Positions 26,206-34,846 of a stretch of DNA of 64,000 bases are shown here, in pieces. The position numbers and the translations under genes are program-made. The stretch spans positions 186,001-250,000 of the forward strand of contig NZ_SLZG01000005.1 of NCBI RefSeq assembly GCF_004341625.1. The letters are read 5' to 3'. The notes beneath the pieces were generated by a model. It had not been told where the DNA came from, made no database searches, and saw only the letters and a program-made list of their open reading frames with translations. Source of the DNA: Rhizobium sp. BK376 (GTDB lineage: Bacteria > Pseudomonadota > Alphaproteobacteria > Rhizobiales > Rhizobiaceae). The stretch's first letter is position 1; each line of letters begins with the position of its first letter.

Positions 26206-27033
26206 ATGAAGAAGAGCATCCATTCCTATGCCTGGATCAAGGTTTGGACCCCCAAGGCAGCGGGAGATGTGGCGCCCAAGGCAGCAGCAAAGGGGTTCAA
26301 CCACGTCGTCATCCCGATGCGCGATCATTCGACGATCCATCCAGCGGACATCGCACGAATTTTCGGGTCGCACGATCTGACGCCTGTCGCCACAGCCACC
26401 CAGATTGCCGATGCCGACATCTCCAGCCTCGATCCTGAGATCCGCAGGCGTGGCATGGACCGGCACCGGGCCTCGCTGAGGCTCGCCCGTGACATGGGTG
26501 CCTATCACATGGGAGGGATCATCTACGGCCTCTTTGGCAAGGCGGGGAACGCCGCGACCGATGAGAACCGTAAAGCCGCCGCCGAGGCGCTCGCCATCCT
26601 GGCAGCGGAAGCAAAGACCATGGGCGTGCGCCTCGCGATGGAAATCCTCAATCGCTACGAGACCAGCATGTTCAATACGGTGGCCGACGCCGTGGCCTTC
26701 CTGAAAATGAGCAGTTCGGACAATCTGTTCCTCCATCTCGACACGTTTCATATGAACATGGAAGAAACGGACATGATGGCGGCGCTGAAGCGCGCCCTGC
26801 CCTACCTGAAATACTTCGAACTGGACCAGAACGACCGCGGTCTTCTGGATCGCGGCGCGATCGATTTCGGACCGATGCTGCGTTTCCTAAAGGAGAATGA
26901 TTACAGCGAAATCATCGGCGCCGAAGCGTTTTCGAGCGCCGTCAGCGGACCGGATGTCGCACGGGGCGTCTCGGCCTGGCGCCCGCTGTTTTCGAACGGC
27001 GACGAGGTCGCCGATAGCGCCAACGCGGTGTAA
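26206..27033 (+). CDS. Sugar isomerase/epimerase of the tagatose 3-epimerase type
   Basis: The 275-residue TIM-barrel protein carries GGIIYGLFGK, the Glu-containing LAMEILNRYETS and LHLDTFHMNMEE, the metal-binding pattern of D-tagatose/D-psicose 3-epimerases. The ATG at 26206 follows GAGAGGA. As the last enzyme in the uronate operon it may convert an entering hexuronate or ketose to a form accepted by UxuB/UxuA. The exact substrate is unknown. Confidence 0.82.
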   Translation: MKKSIHSYAWIKVWTPKAAGDVAPKAAAKGFNHVVIPMRDHSTIHPADIARIFGSHDLTPVATATQIADADISSLDPEIRRRGMDRHRASLRLARDMGAYHMGGIIYGLFGKAGNAATDENRKAAAEALAILAAEAKTMGVRLAMEILNRYETSMFNTVADAVAFLKMSSSDNLFLHLDTFHMNMEETDMMAALKRALPYLKYFELDQNDRGLLDRGAIDFGPMLRFLKENDYSEIIGAEAFSSAVSGPDVARGVSAWRPLFSNGDEVADSANAV

Positions 27034-27153
27034 GACCGGTATTCGGGTCTTCCGCTTGAAGCCCTCCTCAATGGATCAGCCGGAATAATCCACCCTGCCT
27101 GGCAATGCGAGAGATAGGGGTCTTGACCGAGAAGAACGATTTATGACAGTTGT

Positions 27154-28035
27154 GTGACGCCATTCGCTCTCCGGCGCTCACCCCTAGGCTGTCCCATCTT
27201 GCCCCTCGACATTGTCCTTCTCGTTCTCTTCGGCGCACTGCTGCACGCGACCTGGAACGCCATCATCAAGGCCGGGACGGATAAGTCGCTGGACGCCAGC
27301 CTGATATCGGCCGGCGGAGCAATCACGGCGCTACCGTTCCTGCCGCTCCTGCCATTGCCCCAGCCGGCAGCCTGGTGGTTCATCGCAGCATCTGCCATCC
27401 TGCAATTTGCTTATTTTCAGCTGGTTGCCGGAGCCTACAGGGCAGGCGATATCGGCCTTGTCTATCCGTTGATGCGCGGTGGCGCGCCGCTTCTCATAGC
27501 GACGACCAGCGGCCTTATACTCGGAGAAACGCTGTCCTTCGCGGCATGGGCCGGCACGTTGACGATCTGTGCCGGGATTCTGACCCTCGCCTTTGAGGCA
27601 CGGAATGGCAGCCGACACGCAATAATGCTGGCGCTGGTCAATGCCTGTGTGATCGCATCCTATACCTATGTCGACGGCGTCGGCGCCCGACTGTCGGGCA
27701 ACGCCATCTCCTATACGCTGTGGATGTCGCTGCTGCCGCCAATCCTGCTGTTCGCCTGGGCGTTCTCGCGGCGCGGCACGCTCGCTGTCGCGCAACATGT
27801 CCGTCGCAACTGGTGGCGCGGTCTGATCGGCGGGGCCGGATCGATAGCCTCCTATGGCGCCGCACTCTGGGCAATGACGAGAGCGCCGGTCGCCACCGTC
27901 GCGGCATTGCGCGAGACGGCGATTGTCTTTGCGTTGATCATCTCGGTCACGGTCCTGAAGGAAAAGGCAACGCTGACGCGCTGCATTGCGGCCATCATCA
28001 TCGCTCTCGGCGTATTGTTGTTGAAGATCGCCTAA
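27154..28035 (+). CDS. EamA/DMT-family transporter
   Basis: The product of about 293 residues has ten predicted hydrophobic segments in two EamA repeats (LDIVLLVLFGALLHATWNAIIKAG; YQLVAGAYRAGDIGLVYPLMRG-like region; TVAALRETAIVFALIISV). It is an inner-membrane exporter or importer of small metabolites. The start is uncertain: a GTG at 27154 gives a basic leader, while a TTG at 27199 begins exactly at the conserved LDIVLLVLF. It may belong to the uronate operon despite a 120-bp gap. Confidence 0.8.
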   Translation: MTPFALRRSPLGCPILPLDIVLLVLFGALLHATWNAIIKAGTDKSLDASLISAGGAITALPFLPLLPLPQPAAWWFIAASAILQFAYFQLVAGAYRAGDIGLVYPLMRGGAPLLIATTSGLILGETLSFAAWAGTLTICAGILTLAFEARNGSRHAIMLALVNACVIASYTYVDGVGARLSGNAISYTLWMSLLPPILLFAWAFSRRGTLAVAQHVRRNWWRGLIGGAGSIASYGAALWAMTRAPVATVAALRETAIVFALIISVTVLKEKATLTRCIAAIIIALGVLLLKIA

Positions 28036-28402
28036 AGCCGGGCGCCGTCTACAACCGGCAAAGCAGGTCTACCGGGCCTGGTGATCGAAGAGCGCGATCA
28101 CGATATCGAAAAGGTTCTTCAGGGGCTTGGATATCCAGCCGAAATTCGCTCTCGTACATTTTTGCGTGTCGGGATCGCCTGCATAAACATGCGACAATCC
28201 CAAACCGCCAACGCGAGAGATCGCCCGCAAAACCATGACAGTGGCTATGAAAATCAGATAGGCGGATTTTGCCTGTCTGAGACAAGCTAGGATCGTTGGC
28301 GAACATGGAGGTCAATGTCGTGCCGATGCTATTGATATATTGATGCATTAGTGCTTTAGTCCCGCTCAACAAGCGTGGACACGCCGATGTTGGGAGGATT
28401 CT
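28036..28402. other. Promoter region of the aldonate transporter gene
   Basis: No gene is seen in this 367-bp gap. It holds an imperfect palindrome with core TGTCTGAGACA at 28274-28284 and the 20-bp operator-like element at 28341-28360. Confidence 0.5.
28341..28360. promoter_or_regulatory. Putative GntR operator, copy 1
   Basis: TGATGCATTAGTGCTTTAGT is identical to 31409-31428 in the GntR/dehydratase divergent promoter. Its core TGATGCATTA is a near-palindrome. It lies 43 bp upstream of the transporter start and probably lets the GntR regulator at 30658 control both transcription units. Confidence 0.6.
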
Positions 28403-29818
28403 ATGGAAAATAAAGGAACTGCGGCCGCCGAGCCGTCCGCCAATATGATGCGCAGGGTTGCGATTGCCTCGTGCATCGGCACCACAGTCGAATGGTACGA
28501 TTTCTTTATCTATGCCACCGCTTCGGCGCTGGTCTTCAACAAGCTCTTCTTTCCGAGCTTCGATCCGCTGGTCGGATCGCTTGTCGCGCTGGCAACCTAT
28601 GCCGCGGGATTCTTCGTTCGTCCGATCGGCGGCTTACTGTTCGGCTATCTCGGAGACCGCTACGGCCGCAAGAGCGCGTTGGTCACGACGCTTCTGATTG
28701 TCGGTATCGCCACCTTCATCATCGGCCTCATGCCGACCTATGACAATATCGGCATCGCCGCGCCGCTCATCCTGCTCTTCATCCGCATGCTGCACGGTTT
28801 CGGCATCGGCGGTGAGCAGGGCAACGCCATTCTCATCATGTGCGAGCATGCGCCACCGAAGAAGCGTGGCTTCTTCGGCTCCTGGGTGCAGATGGGCGCG
28901 CCCGCTGGCTTCATCCTGCCGCTCGGGATCTTCGCCGTCTTGACCAGCCTTCTTTCGCCACAGGCCTTTCTCAGCTGGGGCTGGCGTATTCCCTTCCTGC
29001 TCAGCGTCGTGCTCGTCGGCGTAGGCCTCTATATCCGCCTGTCGCTGACGGAATCACCGCTCTTTCTCGAGATGCGCAAGCGCCGCGCCGACGACGCGCA
29101 TCCGCTGCTGGAAATCCTGTGCAAATATCCGCGTTTCCTCATCCTCGGCTGCGGAAGCAAGTTCGCGGAAAGCGTTGCCTTCACCAGCTTTGCAGTGCTG
29201 GTGACAGCCTATGCGACCAGCCGCGGTGTGTCTCGTCCAGTCATGACCTCGGCTTCTCTCGTCGCGATCGTGCTCGAACTGGTCAGCATGCCGCTCTTCG
29301 GCGCGCTCTCCGATCGCATCGGACGCAAGCCGGTCTATATATTCGGCGCGGCCATGGTGTTGCTGTCTGCCTTTCCGGCTTTCGCGCTGATCTATTAACG
29401 TATGGACAGCTACATCTGGGTTGGCCTTGCAGCCGCGCTCGCCCTTGGCCATAGCGCCATGTATGGGCCGCAGGCCGCCTATTATTCGGAGTTCTTCCCG
29501 ACCCAGATCCGGGCGAGCGGCGTTTCCTTCATCCAGCAGATCGGCGCCTTGATCGGCTCGGTCGGCACGCTTGCGGCTGGCTGGCTCCTGGAAATCGCCA
29601 ATGGTGCGCCCTGGGCCCTCGCAGCCTATATCGGCCTTGGCTGCATCATCACCATCGCCTGCACGGCGGCGTTGCCGGAAACCGCTCCGCGCCTGGGCAG
29701 GTGGAAGGATCTCATCGGCGAGTTATCCGGCGGTGCTGTCATTCGCGGCGAGGCCGGCCTGGGTACGAACGGCATGGGTACGAACGGCATGGGTACGACC
29801 AACTTGGGTACGAAATGA
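28403..29818 (+). pseudogene. MHS-family MFS transporter interrupted by an in-frame stop
   Basis: The frame encodes a metabolite:H+ symporter of the MFS: IGTTVEWYDFFIYATASALVF at the N-terminus, PIGGLLFGYLGDRYGRK, RMLHGFGIGGEQGNAILI, and past the break GHSAMYGPQAAYYSEFFPTQIRASG. A TAA at 29396-29398 stops it after 331 codons. The same reading frame then continues at once from CGT ATG to 29818, giving the last membrane segments. One base change restores a protein of about 470 residues. Either the gene is inactivated, two polypeptides are made, or this is a sequence error. Confidence 0.75.
29761..29814 (+). repeat. Tandem 15-bp repeat at the transporter C-terminus
   Basis: GGGTACGAACGGCAT occurs twice exactly, then once as GGGTACGACCAACTT, then a partial GGGTACGAA. 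The unit is a multiple of three, so it adds a GTNGM-type pentapeptide repeat to the protein tail without shifting frame. Confidence 0.85.
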
Positions 29819-30648
29819 CGATCGCATTCGACGTTTTCTCCGACCGCTGGGCGCATCTCGGCGAGAGCCCGATCTGGTCGGAGAGCGGCAATTGCATCTG
29901 GTGGGTCGATACCGACGGATGCCGCCTCCTGCGAACCGATGCCGCAACGGGCCAGACGGAGGTCTGGGATGCGCCGGAGGCGGTCGGCTGCATCACATTG
30001 CGGGCGGACGGGATGCTGGTGGCGGGTCTCGCCACCGGCATTTTCCTGTTCGATCCCGTCTCCGGGCAATTCGAACTGGTCTGTTCGCCGGAAAGCCGAA
30101 ACGATGTGCGGTTCAACGATGGCGCTCTCGACCCCGCCGGCCGGTTCTGGGCCGGCACGATACATCGTGAGATCACGGAGCCTGCCGGCGCAATCTTCTG
30201 CATCGAGCCGGATTTTGGCCATCGCCGGATCTTCGATCATTTCTGGACGCCGAACGGGATCGCCTTCGATCAGAAGCGAAACCGGATGTATTTTTCCGAT
30301 TCCCATCCCACCGTTCAGACCATCTGGGTCTGCGACTATGACGTGTCGACCGGCACGCCCTCCAATCGACGGGTCTTTGCGACGACGCATGCGCTGGAGG
30401 GGCGGCCGGACGGAGCATTCATCGACGAGGACGGCGTCTACTGGATCGCCGGCGTCGGCGGCGCACAGCTTCTGCGCTTTGCGCCATCAGGCGAGGCGCT
30501 GGAGCCGATTTCCGTTCCGGTCAGCCACCCGACCAAGATCGTCATGAACCGGAAGAACCCGCGCTCGGTCTTCGTCACCACGCGCCGGATGGCCGGCGAC
30601 GATGAAACCCATCCTTCCGGGCATCTGCTGCGTGGCACCCTGCCCTGA
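29815..30648 (+). CDS. SMP-30/gluconolactonase-family lactonase
   Basis: The 277-residue beta-propeller protein contains HLGESPIWSESGNCIWWVD with the metal-binding Glu, SRNDVRFNDGALDPAGRFWAG, TPNGIAFDQKRNRMYFSDS and RPDGAFIDEDGVYW, the Asn and Asp ligands of the family. It hydrolyses a sugar lactone to the aldonate. The ATG at 29815 overlaps the transporter stop (ATGA), and codons upstream of it read through the tandem repeat in another frame. It feeds the dehydratase encoded at 31505. Confidence 0.88.
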   Translation: MTIAFDVFSDRWAHLGESPIWSESGNCIWWVDTDGCRLLRTDAATGQTEVWDAPEAVGCITLRADGMLVAGLATGIFLFDPVSGQFELVCSPESRNDVRFNDGALDPAGRFWAGTIHREITEPAGAIFCIEPDFGHRRIFDHFWTPNGIAFDQKRNRMYFSDSHPTVQTIWVCDYDVSTGTPSNRRVFATTHALEGRPDGAFIDEDGVYWIAGVGGAQLLRFAPSGEALEPISVPVSHPTKIVMNRKNPRSVFVTTRRMAGDDETHPSGHLLRGTLP

Positions 30649-30657
30649 CCGGTACGG

Positions 30658-31350
30658 TCAGCGGCTGACATAATCGGGGTATTGCTCGCAGATAAGATCG
30701 ATGATCGAGAGCGTGCCGGACAGGTGCTTGCGCATGGCGCCAACCGCCTTTTCGGGATCTCCGGAGCGCACGGCATCGATGATGGCGCGATGATCGGCAA
30801 GCACCGCCTCCATCTTGCCCGGCATCGGCAGGTTCAGCCGCCGCAGCCTGTCGAGATGCACGCTTTGTCGGCGCACCGTGGTCCAGAGGCCGAGAATGCC
30901 GACACGCTCGAACAGGGTGCGGTGAAAATCCTTGTCCAATAAATCGAAGACGTCATATCTTTCCGGAGCGAGTTCCTGCTCCTGCCGCAGGAGCACGCGC
31001 TGGAGGGCGGCTGCCGTCTCCTCGGGACTTTCCGACGTCAGCCGACGAATCGCTTCCAACTCGATCGAAAGGCGCAGGAAATGCGCCTGGACGGAGTGAC
31101 CGATATCGATCTTGGCAACCACGGTGGCATATTGAGGATAAACCTCGACAAGCCCCTCCTCTTCGAGGCGAATCAGCGCATCGCGCACCGGCGTCTGGCT
31201 GACATTGAATTCGCTTTGCAGCGAAATGCGCGAGAGGATCGTAGACGGCGGCATATCCATCGAAAGGATGCGGGAACGCAGGATTTCCAGAATTTGCGGC
31301 GCGACTTGCCGCGTGCGGTCCAGGGCGAATTCCTTCCGGTTTACTTTCAC
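30658..31350 (-). CDS. GntR-family (FCD) regulator of the aldonate genes
   Basis: The 230-residue protein has a winged helix (APQILEILRSRILSMDMPPSTILSRISLQSEFNVSQTPVRDALIRLEEEGLVEV) and a helical FCD effector domain. The GTG at 31350 is favoured because GAAGGA lies 9 nt upstream. The ATG at 31389 has no ribosome site and would almost abut the operator. It is convergent with the lactonase gene (9-bp gap) and divergent from the dehydratase, and a 20-bp element shared with the transporter promoter marks its likely regulon. Confidence 0.85.
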   Translation of the reverse strand: MKVNRKEFALDRTRQVAPQILEILRSRILSMDMPPSTILSRISLQSEFNVSQTPVRDALIRLEEEGLVEVYPQYATVVAKIDIGHSVQAHFLRLSIELEAIRRLTSESPEETAAALQRVLLRQEQELAPERYDVFDLLDKDFHRTLFERVGILGLWTTVRRQSVHLDRLRRLNLPMPGKMEAVLADHRAIIDAVRSGDPEKAVGAMRKHLSGTLSIIDLICEQYPDYVSR

Positions 31351-31405
31351 GCGCAGCCATCCTTCAAAAACGTTGGCATCATTAAACATAATTTATGGCT
31401 TGATG

Positions 31406-31428
31406 CACTGATGCATTAGTGCTTTAGT
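31406..31428. promoter_or_regulatory. Putative GntR operator, copy 2
   Basis: CACTGATGCATTAGTG (31406-31421) is a 16-bp palindrome with one mismatched pair. The overlapping 20-mer at 31409-31428 is identical to that at 28341-28360. It lies in the divergent regulator/dehydratase promoter. Confidence 0.6.
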
Positions 31429-31504
31429 TGATCATCAAAACCCGCCGGATGGAAATCAAGGCGTGTTTTCGTTTCTCATCGTTCGAATACAGGGCCTGAA
31501 CAGA

Positions 31505-33241
31505 ATGAATGCCAGGAAGATACCGGCGCAATTGCGCAGCGCCAGATGGTTTGCGCCCGACGACCTCAGAAGCTCCGGCCACCGCTCGCGCACCATGCAG
31601 ATGGGCTACGCGCCGGAAGAATGGACCGGCAAGCCGGTTATCGCCATTCTGAACACCTGGTCGGACGCCAATCCCTGCCATGCGCATTTCAAGCATCGCG
31701 TCGAGGATGTGAAGCGCGGCATCCTCCAGGCAGGCGGCTTCCCGCTGGAGCTGCCGGCGTTGTCGCTTTCGGAAAGCTACGTCAAACCGACGACCATGCT
31801 CTACCGCAACATGCTCGCCATGGAGGCGGAAGAGCTGTTGCGCTCGCATCCGGTCGATGGCGCCGTGCTGATGGGCGGCTGCGACAAGACCACGCCTGGT
31901 CTCGTGATGGGCGCGATCAGCATGGGATTGCCGATGATTTATCTGCCGGCCGGTCCGATGCTGCGCGGCAATTATCGCGGCGAATATCTGGGCTCGGGCT
32001 CAGACGCCTGGAAATTCTGGGACGAGCGCCGCGCCGGCACGATTTCTGCCACCGAATGGGTCGAAGTCGAGGCCGGCATCGCCCGCTCCTATGGCCATTG
32101 CATGACCATGGGCACGGCAAGCACGATGACGGCAATCGCCGAAGCGCTCGGCCTGACGCTGCCGGGCGCGAGTTCCATCCCTGCTGCCGATTCGAACCAT
32201 ATCCGCATGTCCTCTGCCGTCGGCCGCCGCGCCGTCGAGATGGTCTGGGAGGATCTCGTTCCCTCGAAGGTGGTGACGGCTGCCGCCGTCAATAACGCGG
32301 TCGCAGTCGCCATGGCGACGGGCTGTTCCACCAATGCCGTCGTTCACCTGATCGCCATGGCACGCCGCGCCGGCATCGAGCTGACGCTCGACGACCTCGA
32401 CCACGCCGGGCGCACGACGCCGGTGCTTGCCAACATCCGCCCGACCGGAAAGACCTATCTGATGGAGGACTTCTACTATGCGGGCGGCTTGCGCGCCTTG
32501 ATGGCGAAGCTTTCTTCCAGGCTCGATCTCTCCGCCCTTACCGTTTCCGGCGTCACGCTCGGGGAAACGCTGCAAGGGGCGAAGTGCTATAACGACGATG
32601 TCATCCGGTCGCTGGACAATCCGGTCTATCACGAGGGTTCGTTGGCGGTGCTCAAGGGCAATCTTGCGCCGACGGGTGCCGTCATCAAGCCTGCGGCCTG
32701 CGATCCGCGCTTTCACAAGCATCAGGGACCTGCGCTAGTCTTCGACAGCTATCCCGACATGAAGGCTGCCGTCGATGACGAGAACCTTGATATCACGCCG
32801 GACCATGTCATGGTGCTGCGCGGCGCCGGCCCGCAGGGCGGACCGGGAATGCCGGAATGGGGCATGCTGCCAATGCCGAAAGCCCTGCTGAAGAAGGGTT
32901 ATCGCGACATGCTGCGCCTTTCGGACGCGCGGATGAGCGGGACGAGTTACGGTGCCTGCATCCTGCATGTCTCTCCCGAATCCCATGTCGGCGGCCCGCT
33001 GGCATTGCTTCGGAATGGCGATATCATCCGCCTCGATCTCGATGCCCGCCGCATCGACATGCTGGTCGATGAAGATGAGCTCGCGCGCCGGCGCACGGCC
33101 TGGACAAAGCCGGCTGAGAAGACGGGACGCGGCTATGGCTGGATGTTCGGTCGCCATGTCGGGCAGGCCGATACCGGCTGCGATTTCGATTTTCTGGAAA
33201 CGACGTTCGGCGCTACGGCTGCCGAACCCGATATCTATTGA
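31505..33241 (+). CDS. IlvD/Edd-family sugar-acid dehydratase (arabinonate dehydratase-like)
   Basis: The 578-residue protein has the IlvD/Edd core with Cys ligands in MGGCDKTTPG, SYGHCMTMGTAST and ATGCSTNAVVH, plus the C-terminal SDARMSGTSYGACILHVSPE. Length and motifs fit the [2Fe-2S] pentonate/hexonate dehydratases such as L-arabinonate dehydratase rather than branched-chain dihydroxyacid dehydratase. It would convert an aldonate to a 2-keto-3-deoxy acid. The ATG at 31505 starts MNARKIPAQLRSARWF, normal for the family; a GTG at 31463 is less likely. Confidence 0.88.
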   Translation: MNARKIPAQLRSARWFAPDDLRSSGHRSRTMQMGYAPEEWTGKPVIAILNTWSDANPCHAHFKHRVEDVKRGILQAGGFPLELPALSLSESYVKPTTMLYRNMLAMEAEELLRSHPVDGAVLMGGCDKTTPGLVMGAISMGLPMIYLPAGPMLRGNYRGEYLGSGSDAWKFWDERRAGTISATEWVEVEAGIARSYGHCMTMGTASTMTAIAEALGLTLPGASSIPAADSNHIRMSSAVGRRAVEMVWEDLVPSKVVTAAAVNNAVAVAMATGCSTNAVVHLIAMARRAGIELTLDDLDHAGRTTPVLANIRPTGKTYLMEDFYYAGGLRALMAKLSSRLDLSALTVSGVTLGETLQGAKCYNDDVIRSLDNPVYHEGSLAVLKGNLAPTGAVIKPAACDPRFHKHQGPALVFDSYPDMKAAVDDENLDITPDHVMVLRGAGPQGGPGMPEWGMLPMPKALLKKGYRDMLRLSDARMSGTSYGACILHVSPESHVGGPLALLRNGDIIRLDLDARRIDMLVDEDELARRRTAWTKPAEKTGRGYGWMFGRHVGQADTGCDFDFLETTFGATAAEPDIY

Positions 33242-33258
33242 CGGCAAAGGACAGGATC

Positions 33259-33984
33259 ATGAGCGAATTTGTGCTGACACGTGAAACCCGCGAAAAACTG
33301 ATGGGGGTAGCAACGCCGACGATCGCAACCGCCCTCTTCAAGCGCGGATTGCGCAACCAGTTCATCCAGGATGTCCGGCCGCTGTCTGCCAAGGCGCAGA
33401 ATATGGTCGGGCAGGCCTTCACGCTGCGCTATATTCCGGCGCGCGAAGACTTGAATACCCTCGACGTCTTCCGCAATCCCGAGCATCCGCAGCGCGCCGC
33501 CGTCGAGAAATGCCCAGCGGGCTTCGTGCTCGTGATGGACAGCCGCAAGGATGCGCGGGCTGCCTCGGCCGGCTCGATCCTCATCTCGCGGCTGCAGGTG
33601 CGCGGTGTCGCCGGTGTCGTCACGGACGGCGGTTTCCGCGACAGTCCCGAAATCGCCAATCTCGAAATCCGTTCCTATCACAACCGGCCTTCCGCTCCGA
33701 CGAACCTGACGCTTCATCAGGCGATAGAAATGAACGTGCCGATCGGCTGCGGCGATGTTGCTGTCTTTCCCGGTGACGTGATCGTCGGCGACAATGAAGG
33801 CGTCATCGTTATCCCGGCACATCTTGCCGACGAGATCGCGGCCGAGACCGTCGAGATGACGGCTTACGAAGACTTCGTCACCGAACAGGTTCTCGCTGGC
33901 GCAACGATCATCGGGCTTTATCCGGCCACGAGCGACGCGCCGCGTGCTAAATTCGCCGAGTGGCGGATGGGAAACGGTCGGTGA
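33259..33984 (+). CDS. RraA-family protein, possible 2-keto-3-deoxyaldonate aldolase
   Basis: The 241-residue product has RraA features: VATPTIATALFKRGLRNQFI, GVVTDGGFRDSPEI and GDVIVGDNEGVIVIPAHLADEIA. The DGGFRD motif carries metal and substrate residues of class II pyruvate aldolases in this fold. It follows the dehydratase by 17 bp (ATG 33259 after GACAGGA). No other aldolase or dehydrogenase lies in the operon, so cleavage of the dehydratase product is a reasonable inference. A purely regulatory RraA role is the alternative. Confidence 0.78.
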   Translation: MSEFVLTRETREKLMGVATPTIATALFKRGLRNQFIQDVRPLSAKAQNMVGQAFTLRYIPAREDLNTLDVFRNPEHPQRAAVEKCPAGFVLVMDSRKDARAASAGSILISRLQVRGVAGVVTDGGFRDSPEIANLEIRSYHNRPSAPTNLTLHQAIEMNVPIGCGDVAVFPGDVIVGDNEGVIVIPAHLADEIAAETVEMTAYEDFVTEQVLAGATIIGLYPATSDAPRAKFAEWRMGNGR

Positions 33985-34001
33985 GGAAGGCTTGCCAAGT
34001 C

Positions 34002-34028
34002 AGATAGCCCGCGCGGCGCGGGCTATCT
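34002..34028. terminator. Strong stem-loop after the aldonate operon
   Basis: AGATAGCCCGCG-CGG-CGCGGGCTATCT is a perfect 12-bp stem with a 3-nt loop, starting 18 bp after the RraA stop. It lacks a T-tract but is the obvious transcript end. Confidence 0.65.
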
Positions 34029-34052
34029 GCTCCTGTAGAACCGCGCGCAACC

Positions 34053-34178
34053 CTAGTGCTGCGAGATTTCGATCTCGTGCTGCAATGCCTTCAGAAAACC
34101 CTCTGCTATTCGTGACAGGGGTTCCGATGCGCGATAGATGGCGCGTGGGTAGATGGGGGCACGAGGCGTCAGCGGCCG
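34053..34178 (-). pseudogene. C-terminal remnant of a LysR regulator
   Basis: The minus-strand reading RPLTPRAPIYPRAIYRASEP continues to LSRIAEGFLKAL and a stop, resembling the C-terminal end of LysR effector domains. The upstream part of the gene is absent; the frame runs into the divergent 2-hydroxyacid dehydrogenase remnant. I infer the two fragments were joined by a deletion. Confidence 0.4.
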
Positions 34179-34182
34179 CTGC

Positions 34183-34748
34183 ACGGTTTCCGGAAAAACG
34201 GTAGGCATTATTGGCCTGGGGCGGATTGGAAAGAGCCTGGTCAAGCGTCTGAGTGGTTTCGAAGCCCGGATCCTCGTTCACCAGCCGTAGCCAGACGAAG
34301 TGTGCGGCAGGAATAACAACACCACCTATGTCGTTGTCGATACGCTCCTCCGGCAAAGCGACTATGTGACCCTGCATGCCCCCTCAGGTCGCAAACACGG
34401 TTTCTCATCGATAGGGAGAGGCTCGCGCGCATGAAATCAACCGCCATCCTCACTAACGCGGCCCGTGGCGGTCTCGTCGAGGACGCCGATCTTGTGAACG
34501 CGTTAAAGAGCGGAACGATCGCCGGAGCGGGACTGGACGTATTCATCAGTGAAAGCGACCCGACCTTCAAAGAGATTTCGAGCGAACTTATCGCTTTGCC
34601 CAACGTCATCGCAACACCACATGCTGCGGCCTCCTCCCGCGAGGGGCCCGCCCGCGCCAACATGATCGCTGCGCAGTCGGTGGTTGCAATACTGAACGGT
34701 CAATCCCCGCCACCGGCCTGCATCGTGACCGACGGTCGATCGCGATAG
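34183..34748 (+). pseudogene. Decayed D-2-hydroxyacid dehydrogenase, C-terminal two thirds
   Basis: The codons read TVSGKTVGIIGLGRIGKSLV, the Rossmann cofactor loop of D-isomer-specific 2-hydroxyacid dehydrogenases. An in-frame TAG follows at 34288-34290, then LLRQSDYVTLHAP with the expected spacing. A frame change between about 34386 and 34405 is needed to reach LIDRERLARMKSTAILTNAA, GAGLDVF and the catalytic-His region NVIATPHAAASS. The N-terminal catalytic half is missing. The gene is therefore inactive. Confidence 0.75.
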
Positions 34749-34846
34749 GGCTGAGGCCAACCGAGGGCATCGTCAAGATGCTCACAGCGTCTGGCGGTCC
34801 TTCGGACGCCAATACGCGCTGCCGTCGACTTGGATCAAATCCGACT

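Noticed and set aside
27032..27051. AAGACC/GGTCTT hairpin after the epimerase gene as a terminator
   Set aside because: The stem has only 6 bp with no T-tract; too weak to list as a feature.
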